Positions 26,195 to 34,373 of a stretch of DNA of 48,200 nucleotides are shown piece by piece. Positions within the stretch are counted from its first letter, which is position 1; every line of letters begins with the position of its first letter. Below the pieces are notes generated by a model. It had not been told where the DNA came from. It made no database searches and saw nothing but the letters and a program-made list of their open reading frames with translations. Source of the stretch: an uncultured Eubacterium sp. (GTDB lineage: Bacteria > Bacillota > Clostridia > Peptostreptococcales > Anaerovoracaceae). Both the position numbers and the translations under genes were made by a program. The stretch lies in the NCBI GenBank assembly GCA_937900695.1, contig CALCFD010000020.1, positions 1 through 48,200 on the forward strand, read 5' to 3'.

Positions 26195-27334
26195 TTATAT
26201 CTCCTCATCTAACAATCTATCAATATTATCACTGCATGCGAGCAAACCATATTTGTTTGTAAAAATTATAACGCCCACATCTGCATTAGTTATTTTCTTC
26301 TTCATTTCATAGACTATACTTTCCAAAATAGCCTCCATAGTAACATCCTTAATGCCTGAAACATCTAGAATTCTAACGGCCTCATCTACCATTACACACT
26401 GTGAAATTTTCTCTAAAACATAAGAATCTGCTCCACATCTTAAGGCATGTTCCATGATAATTTCCATGCGTCTATCTCCATATTTGCTGTGAGTATTCAT
26501 AACACCACCGGCAACCTTTATAAGTTTGCCAAGATGTCCACTTAAGATAACCTTTTTAAAATTTAAATCTTGAGCAAAGATAAGCGCATCTCCAATAAAG
26601 TTACTACATTTCACAATTATATCTTCACTTAATTTTGAAGAATTCTTTAAAAAGTCCTTGCCATAATTTCCCGGAGTTATAACCACCAAATCACTTTTAG
26701 AAGCTTTACAAACATTCATTTCAACCTTAATTGTATCAACTAAAGCCTGCTCGCTCATAGGTTCTACTATTCCCGTAGTTCCCAAAACAGAAATGCCACC
26801 TATAATACCAAGCTTTGGATTAAAAGTCTTTTCTGCTAGGCTAATTCCCGCAGGAATGGCTATTGTTATTTCTACAAAACCTTCATACTCATAAGCTTGC
26901 ATAGCCTCAAGGGCGCATTTTCCTATCATTTTCCTAGGAACTGGATTTATAGCTGGCTCACCTATATCACAGGCAAGACCCGGTTTAGTAATTTTGCCTA
27001 CACCTTGTCCACCTTTTAAAATTATTCTGTTTTCTAACTCTATGTTTTCTTTTAAAGCTTTTAGATTTTTAAATTCATCTTCATCAATTAACTTAACCTC
27101 CGAAAAAACTAAACTTTCATTAGTCACATCAGGATCATCTCCACTGTTTTTCATAATTGCACAACTAGCTCCACAATTAGTTAGCTTTTTTTCTAAAACT
27201 TCTAAGTTAAGTATTTCACCATTTGGTGTTTTTAATGTTACATAATCATTAAACTTTCTATTTAAAGAAGCCTCTATAGCCGCCATAGTTGCTGCTGCAC
27301 TACAGCTTCCTGTAGTATATCCTTTTTTCATCAT
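26195..27334 (-). CDS. cbiD: Cobalt-precorrin-5B C1-methyltransferase
   Basis: CbiD methylates C1 after the CbiG step in the anaerobic pathway. The family start KKGYTTGSCSAAATMAA is present, then ISVLGTTGIVEPMSE and VILSGHLGKLIKVAGG. The frame is open for 26 more codons upstream, but these overlap cbiK and look non-native, so the start is placed at ATG 27334 (or 27331), two bases after the cbiK stop with a purine-rich GAAGAG in front. The protein is then about 379 residues, the usual length. CbiD marks the anaerobic rather than the oxygen-dependent route. Confidence 0.93.
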   Translation of the reverse strand: MMKKGYTTGSCSAAATMAAIEASLNRKFNDYVTLKTPNGEILNLEVLEKKLTNCGASCAIMKNSGDDPDVTNESLVFSEVKLIDEDEFKNLKALKENIELENRIILKGGQGVGKITKPGLACDIGEPAINPVPRKMIGKCALEAMQAYEYEGFVEITIAIPAGISLAEKTFNPKLGIIGGISVLGTTGIVEPMSEQALVDTIKVEMNVCKASKSDLVVITPGNYGKDFLKNSSKLSEDIIVKCSNFIGDALIFAQDLNFKKVILSGHLGKLIKVAGGVMNTHSKYGDRRMEIIMEHALRCGADSYVLEKISQCVMVDEAVRILDVSGIKDVTMEAILESIVYEMKKKITNADVGVIIFTNKYGLLACSDNIDRLLDEEI

Positions 27335-27336
27335 CG

Positions 27337-28113
27337 TTAAATCTCTTCTTTTAAGTGATCGATATAAATCTGTCTTATTCCTTCCATTTCTCCAAGGCCT
27401 TTGATTATACATTCAACTTCAAAGCCTTCATTTAAAAGTACGTTTTTCCATGAGTCTTCATCATCTCCTGCCATATCATTTGTTGCATGATCGCCAGCTA
27501 CAATCATAAATGGCAATAATCTAATTTTTGATGGATTGTATTCTTTAATCATAGGAATAATATCATCAAGTTCAGGATAACCTTCAACAGTTCCTACAAA
27601 AACATTTTTATAACCCATTGCCTTAAATCTGTAATCTAGTGCCGCATAAGCCGCATCAGTATAATGACCAGTACCATGCCCCATAAGAACTAACGCTTCA
27701 TCCTTAGATAAGTCTGACATCTCTTCCATAATTATATTTACAACTCTTTCATAGTCATTTGAAGTTGTAAGCATAGGTCTTCCTATTTTAATATGCTCAA
27801 AATTTCCAACATAAGGCATAATCATACCCAACATTTTTTCAAACTCATCTCCGTTAATAATATGAGTTGGCTGAATTAAAACATTTTTATAGCCTTCATC
27901 ACAAATTTCTTTAAGAGCCTCATCAACATTATTTACTAATATGCCATCTCTCTGCTTCATGCGTTTTATAATCATGCCACTAGTAAATGCTCTCTTAAGA
28001 TCAGCTTCCTTAAATGCTTCTGCCATTTCTCTTTCAATTACTTCAATAGTCTTTTCTCTAGTTTCCTTATAGCTAGTTCCAAAGCTAACTACTAATAATG
28101 CTGTGTCTTTCAT
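27337..28113 (-). CDS. cbiK: Anaerobic sirohydrochlorin cobaltochelatase CbiK
   Basis: CbiK inserts Co2+ into sirohydrochlorin. The 258-residue protein begins ALLVVSFGTSYKETREKT, the standard CbiK opening. Metal and acid-base residues are in place: H146 (LMGHGTGH), E178 (GTVEGYPELDD) and H209 (VAGDHATNDMAGDDE). It is the long single-chain CbiK rather than the short CbiX type. It lies directly after the cobalt transporter genes, so uptake and insertion of cobalt are encoded side by side. There is no signal peptide, so it is cytoplasmic. Confidence 0.96.
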   Translation of the reverse strand: MKDTALLVVSFGTSYKETREKTIEVIEREMAEAFKEADLKRAFTSGMIIKRMKQRDGILVNNVDEALKEICDEGYKNVLIQPTHIINGDEFEKMLGMIMPYVGNFEHIKIGRPMLTTSNDYERVVNIIMEEMSDLSKDEALVLMGHGTGHYTDAAYAALDYRFKAMGYKNVFVGTVEGYPELDDIIPMIKEYNPSKIRLLPFMIVAGDHATNDMAGDDEDSWKNVLLNEGFEVECIIKGLGEMEGIRQIYIDHLKEEI

Positions 28114-28124
28114 ATTTTTACCCT

Positions 28125-28961
28125 CTATTTTAATTCTTTAATATATTTTTCTAACTGATCAGTTGTAACTGGTGTTTTCAAATCTTTATCAAGAATACCA
28201 ACCTCAACTAAATTATCAAATAACTTTAATACTGCAGGTTTTTCTAAATTTGTCGTTTCTAAAAGTTCTTCATCTCTTAGAATCTCTTCAGGTTTTCCCT
28301 CACCAATAACCTTACCGTCATGAAACAAAATTAATCTATCTGCCCATGCTAACGACCTTTGAGCATCATGAGTTGCGATTATCACAGTGATACCCTTTTC
28401 TGTCAAGCCATCTATTATTTCATCCGTAAGCTTTATATGCTTTGGATCAAGACCAGAAGCTGGCTCATCTAAAATTACAATCTTTGGATCCATAACTAAA
28501 ATATCTGCAATAGCAACTCTCTTCTTTTGGCCGCCACTCAAAAAATGTGTTGGTTTATCAGCAAAGCTATCAATATTTAGTTCTTTTATAATTGCATCAA
28601 CCTTTTCTTTTGCTTCCTTTTGAGTATATCCTAAGTTAAACAGTCCAAATGATATTTCCTGTCTTACACTTGATGAAAACAGTTGATTATCAGGATCTTG
28701 AAAAATTATCCCTACTTTTTTTCTAGCTTCAATAAGTTCTTTTCTTGAATATTTAAGTTCTTTTCCATCTATATATACTCTACCCTCTGTAGGTCTTGAT
28801 ATACCATTTAAATGTAAGAAAAATGTAGATTTCCCAGAGCCATTGGCACCCATAATTGCAATCTTTTCTCCTCTTTTTATGTCAATATTGATGCCCTTTA
28901 GCGCCTCGGTTCCGTCAGCATATTTAAATTTCAAATTTTCTGTTTTAATAATAGTATCCAT
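28125..28961 (-). CDS. cbiO: Cobalt ECF-type ABC transporter ATPase CbiO
   Basis: The ATP-binding subunit that powers the CbiMNQ cobalt transporter. Walker A GANGSGKST is at 38-46, the Q-loop in FQDPDNQLF, the signature LSGGQKKR at 141-148, Walker B/D-loop ILDEPASGLDP at 163-173, and the switch histidine in ATHD. At 278 residues it has the normal length. It is 11 bases from cbiK and 3 bases from cbiQ. Confidence 0.96.
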   Translation of the reverse strand: MDTIIKTENLKFKYADGTEALKGINIDIKRGEKIAIMGANGSGKSTFFLHLNGISRPTEGRVYIDGKELKYSRKELIEARKKVGIIFQDPDNQLFSSSVRQEISFGLFNLGYTQKEAKEKVDAIIKELNIDSFADKPTHFLSGGQKKRVAIADILVMDPKIVILDEPASGLDPKHIKLTDEIIDGLTEKGITVIIATHDAQRSLAWADRLILFHDGKVIGEGKPEEILRDEELLETTNLEKPAVLKLFDNLVEVGILDKDLKTPVTTDQLEKYIKELK

Positions 28962-28964
28962 TTT

Positions 28965-29747
28965 TTATATGCCTCCATTTAATTTACAAAATAATGACAA
29001 AACAGTTAATATAACAAAATGTATTACCATAAAAATCAAATCCTTTTTTTCTGCTTTTTTGCTATCCCACAAAACCTCTATGCGCCCATCATAACACCTA
29101 GATTCCATAGCATCATATAATTTGTTTGACTTATCAAGAGCTCTCATAAGTACTACAGATAACATCTGCCCCATGGAGTTTATCTTTTGCCTAAAAGTTA
29201 TATTTCCTAACCTACAATCCTGCGAAAGCATTATGGCTGCTGCCATATCGCCTAATACAAATATAAATCTATACATAAGAATAGTAATTTCAACAAACAA
29301 CCATGGGAGTTTCATACTTTTCATGACCTGTACCAAGTCAAGCATAGGAGTAGTAAGAGATAAAAAGTATAAACACGAAATAGCTGAAAGAGCTGTAAAT
29401 ATAAGCCTTAAAGCATAAGTCAAAGAAGCTACACTGACGGCAATATAATGCTCTCCTATATCAATATTAAACAAATCCATAGGCTCTGTTGTGAAATTTA
29501 CTGCAATAGCAATAGTTCCAACAGTCAAAAAAGCAAATGGTGCTGTCATAAGTTTTACATATTTATAAAAAGATACCCTACTGAATTTTACAGTAAGGTA
29601 TCCCATAATTAGCATGATGAAAATAGATACGACAAAAGATCTTACTGCAACGCAAAAGAATAGTGTGCCTACTGCAAAGGCACCCTTAACAAATGGGCTC
29701 TTGTCCCTTATAGCTGATGCGTATGCTAATTTGTCGATGACTATCAT
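28965..29747 (-). CDS. cbiQ: Cobalt ECF transporter membrane subunit CbiQ
   Basis: The T-component membrane protein coupling CbiO to CbiM. The 260-residue chain is mostly hydrophobic, with about five to six membrane helices. It carries the cytoplasmic coupling regions typical of the family, including ALDKSNKLYDAMESRCYDG, where the A-R-G type motif contacts the ATPase. It lies 4 bases after cbiN. Confidence 0.92.
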   Translation of the reverse strand: MIVIDKLAYASAIRDKSPFVKGAFAVGTLFFCVAVRSFVVSIFIMLIMGYLTVKFSRVSFYKYVKLMTAPFAFLTVGTIAIAVNFTTEPMDLFNIDIGEHYIAVSVASLTYALRLIFTALSAISCLYFLSLTTPMLDLVQVMKSMKLPWLFVEITILMYRFIFVLGDMAAAIMLSQDCRLGNITFRQKINSMGQMLSVVLMRALDKSNKLYDAMESRCYDGRIEVLWDSKKAEKKDLIFMVIHFVILTVLSLFCKLNGGI

Positions 29748-29751
29748 TTAT

Positions 29752-30087
29752 TTATCGTCCTCTTTTTTCTCTGATTGATTTTTCGATTTTATCCTGCTGT
29801 CCATTGTTGTATTTTTTTCTTGCAACTAAATATCCTAGTCCATATCCAAATACACCAGCTCCAAGAGCTGCCTGTAAGCAGAATAGTAATGATTCTGTTT
29901 CTCCGCCAGGTGGTTCTAAAATTGGTTCATACCAAGCTTCATAATCTTCATCAATCTTTGTAATCGCCTCTTCAGCCGCACCATCAGCACCACCAAATTC
30001 AGAATCCTTGATTGTTGTTAGTGGAATAACTGCTATAATAACACAAAGAACTAAGCAAACAATTGCTATCTTTAAATTCTTACTCAT
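29752..30087 (-). CDS. cbiN: Cobalt transporter accessory protein CbiN
   Basis: A small protein of 111 residues with a membrane helix at each end and an extracytoplasmic loop. The loop holds the family signature DSEFGGADGAAEEAI and YEAWYEPILEPPGGETESLL. CbiN helps CbiM take up cobalt, and its presence points to cobalt rather than nickel as the substrate. It is one base after cbiM. Confidence 0.95.
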   Translation of the reverse strand: MSKNLKIAIVCLVLCVIIAVIPLTTIKDSEFGGADGAAEEAITKIDEDYEAWYEPILEPPGGETESLLFCLQAALGAGVFGYGLGYLVARKKYNNGQQDKIEKSIREKRGR

Positions 30088-30088
30088 A

Positions 30089-30838
30089 TTATTTGCCCTC
30101 CTTTAAATATCCTAGCTGATGTAGTTCAGGAGCAGCAAGACTTTCTAATCCTTTCATTACAGCTACTGTAACTAAACCTTCAATAATTGCAAGAGGAATC
30201 TGTGTCACTGCAAATATTCCCATAAATTCTGCTAGTGAAGCCATTACTCCACCTACTTCTGAAGGATGCGCTAATGCTAACTGACAAGAAGTAATAACAT
30301 AAGTAAATAAATCTCCTAAAAATGCTGCCAAAAATACACTTACGGCTTTTGGTAGCTTCATTTTTTCACCTAACTTATAAACTCCATAAGCTAAAAATGG
30401 ACCTGCTATTGCCATTGAAAATGTATTTGCCCCTAGTGTTGTAAGGCCGCCATGAGCTAATAGTATAGCCTGAAATAATAATACGATAATACCAACTACT
30501 GCCATAGCTGATGGACCAAACAAAATAGCCCCTAGCTCAGTTCCTGTAGGGTGTGAACTACTTCCTGTTACTGAAGGAATCTTAAGAGCAGAAAGCACAA
30601 AAGCATAGGCTCCTGCCATCATCAAAATCATAAGTACTTTTCTGTTTTGTTGCAATGTCCTTTTGATTGATAAAAATCCCATCACTAAAAACGGAATACA
30701 TACTACACCCCAAATAATACAATACTTTGGCTGCAAATATCCTTCCATGATATGCATAGCACCTGCTTCCTGTACACAGCCAAAAACTGCTACAAAGGCA
30801 ATACTAAGCATAACTGCCATTCTTGACTTACTTTTCAT
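30089..30838 (-). CDS. cbiM: Cobalt transporter substrate-binding subunit CbiM
   Basis: The S-component membrane protein that captures Co2+. A signal-like N-terminal part (1-27) precedes MHIMEGYL; in this family removal of the leader exposes the Met-His N-terminus that binds the metal directly. The rest (to residue 249) is hydrophobic, with PTGTELGAILFGPSAMAV and HGGLTTLGANTFSMAIAGP as family marks. It is the first gene of the 17-gene operon and lies just after the riboswitch terminator, with AGGAGG before the ATG. Confidence 0.95.
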   Translation of the reverse strand: MKSKSRMAVMLSIAFVAVFGCVQEAGAMHIMEGYLQPKYCIIWGVVCIPFLVMGFLSIKRTLQQNRKVLMILMMAGAYAFVLSALKIPSVTGSSSHPTGTELGAILFGPSAMAVVGIIVLLFQAILLAHGGLTTLGANTFSMAIAGPFLAYGVYKLGEKMKLPKAVSVFLAAFLGDLFTYVITSCQLALAHPSEVGGVMASLAEFMGIFAVTQIPLAIIEGLVTVAVMKGLESLAAPELHQLGYLKEGK

Positions 30839-30856
30839 AAATAACCTCCTAAAAAA

Positions 30857-30894
30857 TAAAAAAACACTATTTCCGACAAAAAAAGAAATAGCGC
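30857..30894 (-). terminator. Riboswitch-controlled intrinsic terminator before cbiM
   Basis: Arms 30885-30894 and 30864-30873 form a 10-bp stem (two G-U pairs), followed on the minus strand by seven T residues and then the cbiM ribosome site. This is the expression platform of the upstream cobalamin riboswitch. Confidence 0.85.
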
Positions 30895-30903
30895 ACTACT
30901 TTG

Positions 30904-30934
30904 TATATTTTCCCATCATTCGTAGGAAAATATA
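30904..30934 (-). promoter_or_regulatory. Hairpin between aptamer and terminator of the cbiM leader
   Basis: TATATTTTCC and GGAAAATATA make a perfect 10-bp stem with an 11-base loop. It sits directly before the terminator and may take part in the antiterminator exchange. Confidence 0.5.
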
Positions 30935-30974
30935 AACACCAATCTCTCACTTTTCTTAATCTCGGCGTCATTAT

Positions 30975-31140
30975 ATCTAGGCAGGTCTCCTGACTTGGTA
31001 ATCTTAGCTTCATCCTATCTTCCCATATTTTAAGATACAGTGATATCTCAGGATGTTGCTCCTACCTTACAGTGGCGTGACCGTGCGGGATTTGCACCCA
31101 TCTTCCCTATTATCCTAGCGGGGGTTGCGCTAGGCACCTA
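30975..31140 (-). promoter_or_regulatory. Cobalamin riboswitch controlling the cbiM operon
   Basis: On the minus strand the canonical B12 elements occur in order: GGGTGCAAATCCCGCACGG and CGCCACTGTAAG (31066-31099), AGGAGCAAC (31055-31063) and AGTCAGGAGACCTGCC (30980-30995). When adenosylcobalamin binds, the downstream terminator is expected to form and shut the operon. Confidence 0.95.
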
Positions 31141-31161
31141 AACATTTTAATTGTCTTTATT

Positions 31162-31190
31162 ATTATATCATTTCGCTGTTTTGTATACAA
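31162..31190 (-). promoter_or_regulatory. Promoter of the cbiM operon
   Basis: On the minus strand TTGTAT (31185-31190), 17-base spacer, TATAAT (31162-31167), about 20 bases before the aptamer. Confidence 0.8.
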
Positions 31191-31240
31191 GGTAAAATAT
31201 TTATTGGTTTTTTTGTGTAATCTTTATGCAATTATTTATA

Positions 31241-31274
31241 AAAAAACTGCCATATCTATAAATATGACAGTTTT
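31241..31274 (-). terminator. Intrinsic terminator after the B12-regulated surface protein gene
   Basis: Arms 31262-31274 and 31243-31255 form a 13-bp stem with one G-U pair; the minus strand continues with a T-run. It isolates this gene from the cbiM operon. Confidence 0.88.
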
Positions 31275-31292
31275 CTTTATAATATTTTTTTA

Positions 31293-32699
31293 TTATCTCT
31301 TATTATATCTATAAATACTTGTTCCTGCTAAAGCACTAAGTATCATTAATATTAATAAGATTGCAACAGGATTTTCATCACCTGTTTCTGTTACATCATC
31401 TTTTTTCTCTTTATCCTTTTTAGCTTCTTCTTTTTTATCGTTTAACTTATCTCCATCTTCCTTAGATTGTTCTGACGGCTCATTAGCTTCTGCATTATTT
31501 TCTTCTATAGCTGATTTTAGTTCTGCAAGTTTTACTTCTGCTACTTGTAAAAGCGGATACTTTGTTACCATGCTTTTAGCTTTTTCATTTAATGCATCAT
31601 ATGCCATTCTGCATTCTTTTATTAATGCTTCATCTTCTAAAGTTACCTCACCAATAATTGATATCTTTTCATCTAATGCTAAAGCTGCAGCTTTATCTTT
31701 TTCAACTGCTTTTAATTCTTCTAATTTTGTTTCTGCTGCTTGTAAAGCAGGATACTTTGTTACCATGCTTTTTGTTACTTCACTTAAAGCATCATATGTT
31801 GCTCTGCATTCTTTTATTAAGGTTTCTTTTTCTAGTGTTACTTCACCTATAGTATCTATTTTTTTATCTAGATTTAAAGCATCTTCCTTACCTTTTGAAA
31901 TTTCATTTTCAATTTTTGGAAGTTCTTTTTCCATTTCTAAAACAGTATCTTTTATCTGACTTTCTGGCATATCATAATCTACGCCGGCCTTCATCATAGC
32001 ATCATACTTTGCTTTGATTTTGCTATCTTTTAATATTATTTCCTTGTCAGGATTGCTGTTAATTTCAGCCAAAACTCTTACTAATGAATCTCTATTAAAA
32101 TCATTTTTTATAATAGGATTTCCCCAACCTGTATTCCAACAGTCACTGCCGTATCCATAAACTGTAAATGCCCATCTTACAACCATTCCATCTTTACACA
32201 TAGCTCCAGAAGCACCTACTGGCGAATGTCTATTATCAGTTTTAAACACCCATCCTGACATATTAGTGTAATCAAACTGTCCTAAAGAGCTGCTTTCTCT
32301 TGTATTTGTTACATTTACATTGTTTTTTTCAAAATGCTCTTGTAAAAACTTAGAAAATGTAGCAGTAAGTGATCCCTTTTTATCGTTGACTGCTGCCAAA
32401 TAAAAAGAACTTTCTAAATCACCTGTATATTCTATCTCGTATCCGTTATTTTCTAAAGTTCTTGATAATACCTGTGCTACATTTTCTCCTTTGTAAAATG
32501 GGACCTTTTGTGGTTCTAGTAAATACCCCTGACCTATGGTTGCCTTTTCTACACAAAGATTAATATAACCTGCTGGTGTTTTATCTTCAGTTTTTTCTGC
32601 TGCATAAGAGCTTGCTGTACCTGAAAATACCAATGCAATTGCAATTAGCATAGCGGTAATAACCCTTAAAGCTTTGCATTTTAAAGAGTTTTCGTTCAT
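31293..32699 (-). CDS. B12-riboswitch-controlled cell-surface protein with transcobalamin-like (DUF4430) domain
   Basis: A 468-residue exported protein. Residues 1-33 are a signal peptide (hydrophobic core, ending SSYAA). Residues 44-200 resemble DUF4430, the family related to the C-terminal domain of transcobalamin and intrinsic factor: GYINLCVEKATIGQGYLL, FYKGENVAQVL, YLAAVNDKKGS, MSGWVFKTDNR. Two 55-residue helical repeats follow (277-331 and 342-396), then a Lys/Glu/Asp-rich stretch (400-435). A C-terminal TETGDENP, hydrophobic helix (444-461) and RYNKR tail look like a degenerate sortase-type or plain membrane anchor. It is preceded by its own cobalamin riboswitch and terminator. Role by inference: surface capture of a corrinoid. 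Binding is not shown by sequence. The ATG has AGGAGG at eight bases. Confidence 0.85.
   Translation of the reverse strand: MNENSLKCKALRVITAMLIAIALVFSGTASSYAAEKTEDKTPAGYINLCVEKATIGQGYLLEPQKVPFYKGENVAQVLSRTLENNGYEIEYTGDLESSFYLAAVNDKKGSLTATFSKFLQEHFEKNNVNVTNTRESSSLGQFDYTNMSGWVFKTDNRHSPVGASGAMCKDGMVVRWAFTVYGYGSDCWNTGWGNPIIKNDFNRDSLVRVLAEINSNPDKEIILKDSKIKAKYDAMMKAGVDYDMPESQIKDTVLEMEKELPKIENEISKGKEDALNLDKKIDTIGEVTLEKETLIKECRATYDALSEVTKSMVTKYPALQAAETKLEELKAVEKDKAAALALDEKISIIGEVTLEDEALIKECRMAYDALNEKAKSMVTKYPLLQVAEVKLAELKSAIEENNAEANEPSEQSKEDGDKLNDKKEEAKKDKEKKDDVTETGDENPVAILLILMILSALAGTSIYRYNKR
31512..31871 (-). repeat. Two tandem 55-residue helical repeats in the surface protein
   Basis: Residues 277-331 and 342-396 share I-x-x-I-G-E-V-T-L-E, LIKECR, YDAL and KSMVTKYP with few differences. 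Such repeats are common as stalks in clostridial surface proteins. The DNA copies are at 31707-31871 and 31512-31676. Confidence 0.85.
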
Positions 32700-32744
32700 T
32701 TTTATAACCTCCTAATAAAATACTATATAACGATAACTACAAAA

Positions 32745-32776
32745 ATAAAAAAAAGCGGACTACAAAAGTAGTCCGC
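32745..32776 (-). terminator. Riboswitch-controlled terminator before the surface protein gene
   Basis: GCGGACTAC and GTAGTCCGC form a perfect 9-bp stem with a TTTT loop, followed by eight T residues on the minus strand. It lies between the riboswitch and the ribosome site at 32708-32713. Confidence 0.92.
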
Positions 32777-32824
32777 ATATTTACTACACATCAATTAGGT
32801 TACTCGACCTTTTATGATAATTTT

Positions 32825-32955
32825 GAGCAAGTCTCCTGACTTGTGAATCATCACTTTCCTTACCTTCCCGAAAAATCAGTGGCTATTTAAGGGTTGCTCC
32901 TCACTTACAGTGGCGGTACCGTACAGGACTTAAACCTGTTTCCTTTATTAAGTAA
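32825..32955 (-). promoter_or_regulatory. Second cobalamin riboswitch, controlling the surface protein gene
   Basis: On the minus strand: AAGTCCTGTACGGTACCGCC followed by ACTGTAAG, then AGGAGCAACC and AGTCAGGAGACTTGC. These are the conserved B12 aptamer elements in the right order. It is more compact than the cbiM riboswitch. Confidence 0.93.
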
Positions 32956-32991
32956 ATAACACTCAAAATTCATTTTATTTAATATATATCT

Positions 32992-33020
32992 ATATTAAGT
33001 TATAATCTCAATAAAGTCAA
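32992..33020 (-). promoter_or_regulatory. Promoter of the riboswitch-controlled surface protein gene
   Basis: On the minus strand TTGACT (33015-33020), 17-base spacer, TAATAT (32992-32997), about 40 bases before the aptamer. Confidence 0.7.
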
Positions 33021-33037
33021 TAGCATTATAACGTACC

Positions 33038-33784
33038 TTAGTCATCCTCCTCTGCATCATCATCTTGATCATCGTCATCGTCTTTATCATCCTCACGATC
33101 ATCATCTTTATTGTTTTTCTTTTCTATTCGATCCTCCTTACGATCAAGCTCATCGTCCTTTTCTTCAAGGACTTTCATGTGCTTAATAAAATCTTTCTTA
33201 GAAATCTTACCATTTTCATAATCTCGTTCAAGCTGATCTTCTAACTGATCGATTTTTTCATCTTCTGCCTCTAGCTTTTCAAGCTCTGACATATATGCAT
33301 TGATGCTTTCCTTATCTTTAGCTGAAGCCTTCTTTATCGATCTTTCAAGATCTTTTTCATCAATGCCATATTCTTTGTTAAGTTGATTTCTCTGATTTTC
33401 AATTTCAGATACACGAACCTGAAGTTTATCATATTCAGCTAAAAATTCATCTAATGTTATCTCCCCATTTTGAAGTTTCACCTTTAATGCTCTTTTTTCT
33501 TCTAATAACTTTTGATATGGTTCTGTTACATCCTGAGAAGCAGCCTTAACATACTGCTGATAATCAACTCCTTGATTCATAATAGGAATAGCTAACATCA
33601 TACAGATTGCACCAATTGCAATGCCTGTAAATAACCATTTACTTCTAGCAAAAATATTATTTAACTTATTGGTTTTCTTATTCACCTGATTTATTTTTTG
33701 CTGCTCTATTTTTTCAAAAAGCTCAGCCTTAGTCTTTTCAGGTACTTTGATATTGTCTATGCTATTAAATAATTTCTTATCCAT
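33038..33784 (-). CDS. Probable membrane anti-sigma factor with acidic, repeat-bearing outer domain
   Basis: A 248-residue protein with a basic cytoplasmic N-terminal part (1-48), one membrane helix (about 50-68, WLFTGIAIGAICMMLAIPI) and a long charged outer part. The outer part is mainly coiled coil and carries two GxI-type helical segments: NGEITLDEFLAEYDKL (about 106-121) and NGKISKKDFIKHMKVLEE (about 191-208). They resemble SHOCT-like short helices. The last 25 residues are nearly all Asp/Glu. It overlaps the ECF sigma gene by 8 bases, the usual sigma/anti-sigma layout, and that context is the basis of the call. The ATG at 33784 is chosen for the GGAAGG site eight bases upstream. The second repeat closely matches those of the secreted protein at 34374-34943. 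Confidence 0.75.
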   Translation of the reverse strand: MDKKLFNSIDNIKVPEKTKAELFEKIEQQKINQVNKKTNKLNNIFARSKWLFTGIAIGAICMMLAIPIMNQGVDYQQYVKAASQDVTEPYQKLLEEKRALKVKLQNGEITLDEFLAEYDKLQVRVSEIENQRNQLNKEYGIDEKDLERSIKKASAKDKESINAYMSELEKLEAEDEKIDQLEDQLERDYENGKISKKDFIKHMKVLEEKDDELDRKEDRIEKKNNKDDDREDDKDDDDDQDDDAEEDD

Positions 33785-34277
33785 GTGCAATACCTTCCTT
33801 CTCTAAAATTTCTTTAAGCTTCTGTCTCCCTCGTTTGAGCAGCGATCTAACTGTTGATTCTTTCATTGCACAAATATCTGCAATCTCCATGGTTTTGTAT
33901 TCTTCATAATAATAAAGATATAAAACCCGCCTGTATTTTTCTGGAATGAGTTTCAAATAGTAAACCATGTCTATTTCACTTTCATCGCCCTTATTTTTAT
34001 CAGGCATATTGTTTATACTATCATCAAGCTCACTGTGGCTATGCAAAAATGCATATCTCAATTTATTTTTGCATAAATTGATGCAAACTCTTAAAATCCA
34101 AGCTTTAGCATGTTCTAAATTTTCAAATTCTGGACGTTTTTCATAAAGTTTTAAAAACACTTCTTGGTAAGCATCTTGTGCATCTGTTTCACTTTTAAGA
34201 TGAATTATGGCATACCTATAAACGGTATCGCCATATTCATCTACTAATTGTTTAAATAATTCGTCTGTAAACTGCAT
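33777..34277 (-). CDS. ECF-type RNA polymerase sigma factor
   Basis: A 166-residue group 4 sigma factor made only of regions 2 and 4. Region 2 (about 10-75) includes YRYAIIHLKSETDAQDAYQE and FENLEHAKAWILRVCIN; the linker is short and Asp-rich. Region 4 (about 110-160) has PEKYRRVLYLYYYEEYKT followed by MEIADICAMKESTVRSLLKR, the helix-turn-helix for the -35 element. It overlaps the anti-sigma gene by 8 bases, and has a housekeeping-type promoter in the 96-base gap upstream. The regulon is unknown; the upstream secreted acidic protein is a plausible target. Confidence 0.93.
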   Translation of the reverse strand: MQFTDELFKQLVDEYGDTVYRYAIIHLKSETDAQDAYQEVFLKLYEKRPEFENLEHAKAWILRVCINLCKNKLRYAFLHSHSELDDSINNMPDKNKGDESEIDMVYYLKLIPEKYRRVLYLYYYEEYKTMEIADICAMKESTVRSLLKRGRQKLKEILEKEGIAHG

Positions 34278-34308
34278 ATCGGAACCCTCTATTCTTATAC
34301 TCCCATCT

Positions 34309-34337
34309 ATTATACAGTTTCACCTATCATCTGTAAA
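34309..34337 (-). promoter_or_regulatory. Promoter of the ECF sigma/anti-sigma pair
   Basis: On the minus strand TTTACA (34332-34337), 17-base spacer, TATAAT (34309-34314). This is a housekeeping sigma promoter, so basal expression does not need autoregulation. Confidence 0.7.
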
Positions 34338-34373
34338 TACAATACATATCCTCTTTAGATTTAAAGATAATTT

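Noticed and set aside
31512..31871. Two similar DNA blocks as a mobile repeat
   Set aside because: They are in-frame protein repeats of one surface protein, common in clostridial stalk regions.
33040..33115. Repetitive GAT/GAC-type DNA as a CRISPR or microsatellite array
   Set aside because: It encodes the Asp-rich tail of the anti-sigma protein in frame; repeats are codon-level and have no spacers.
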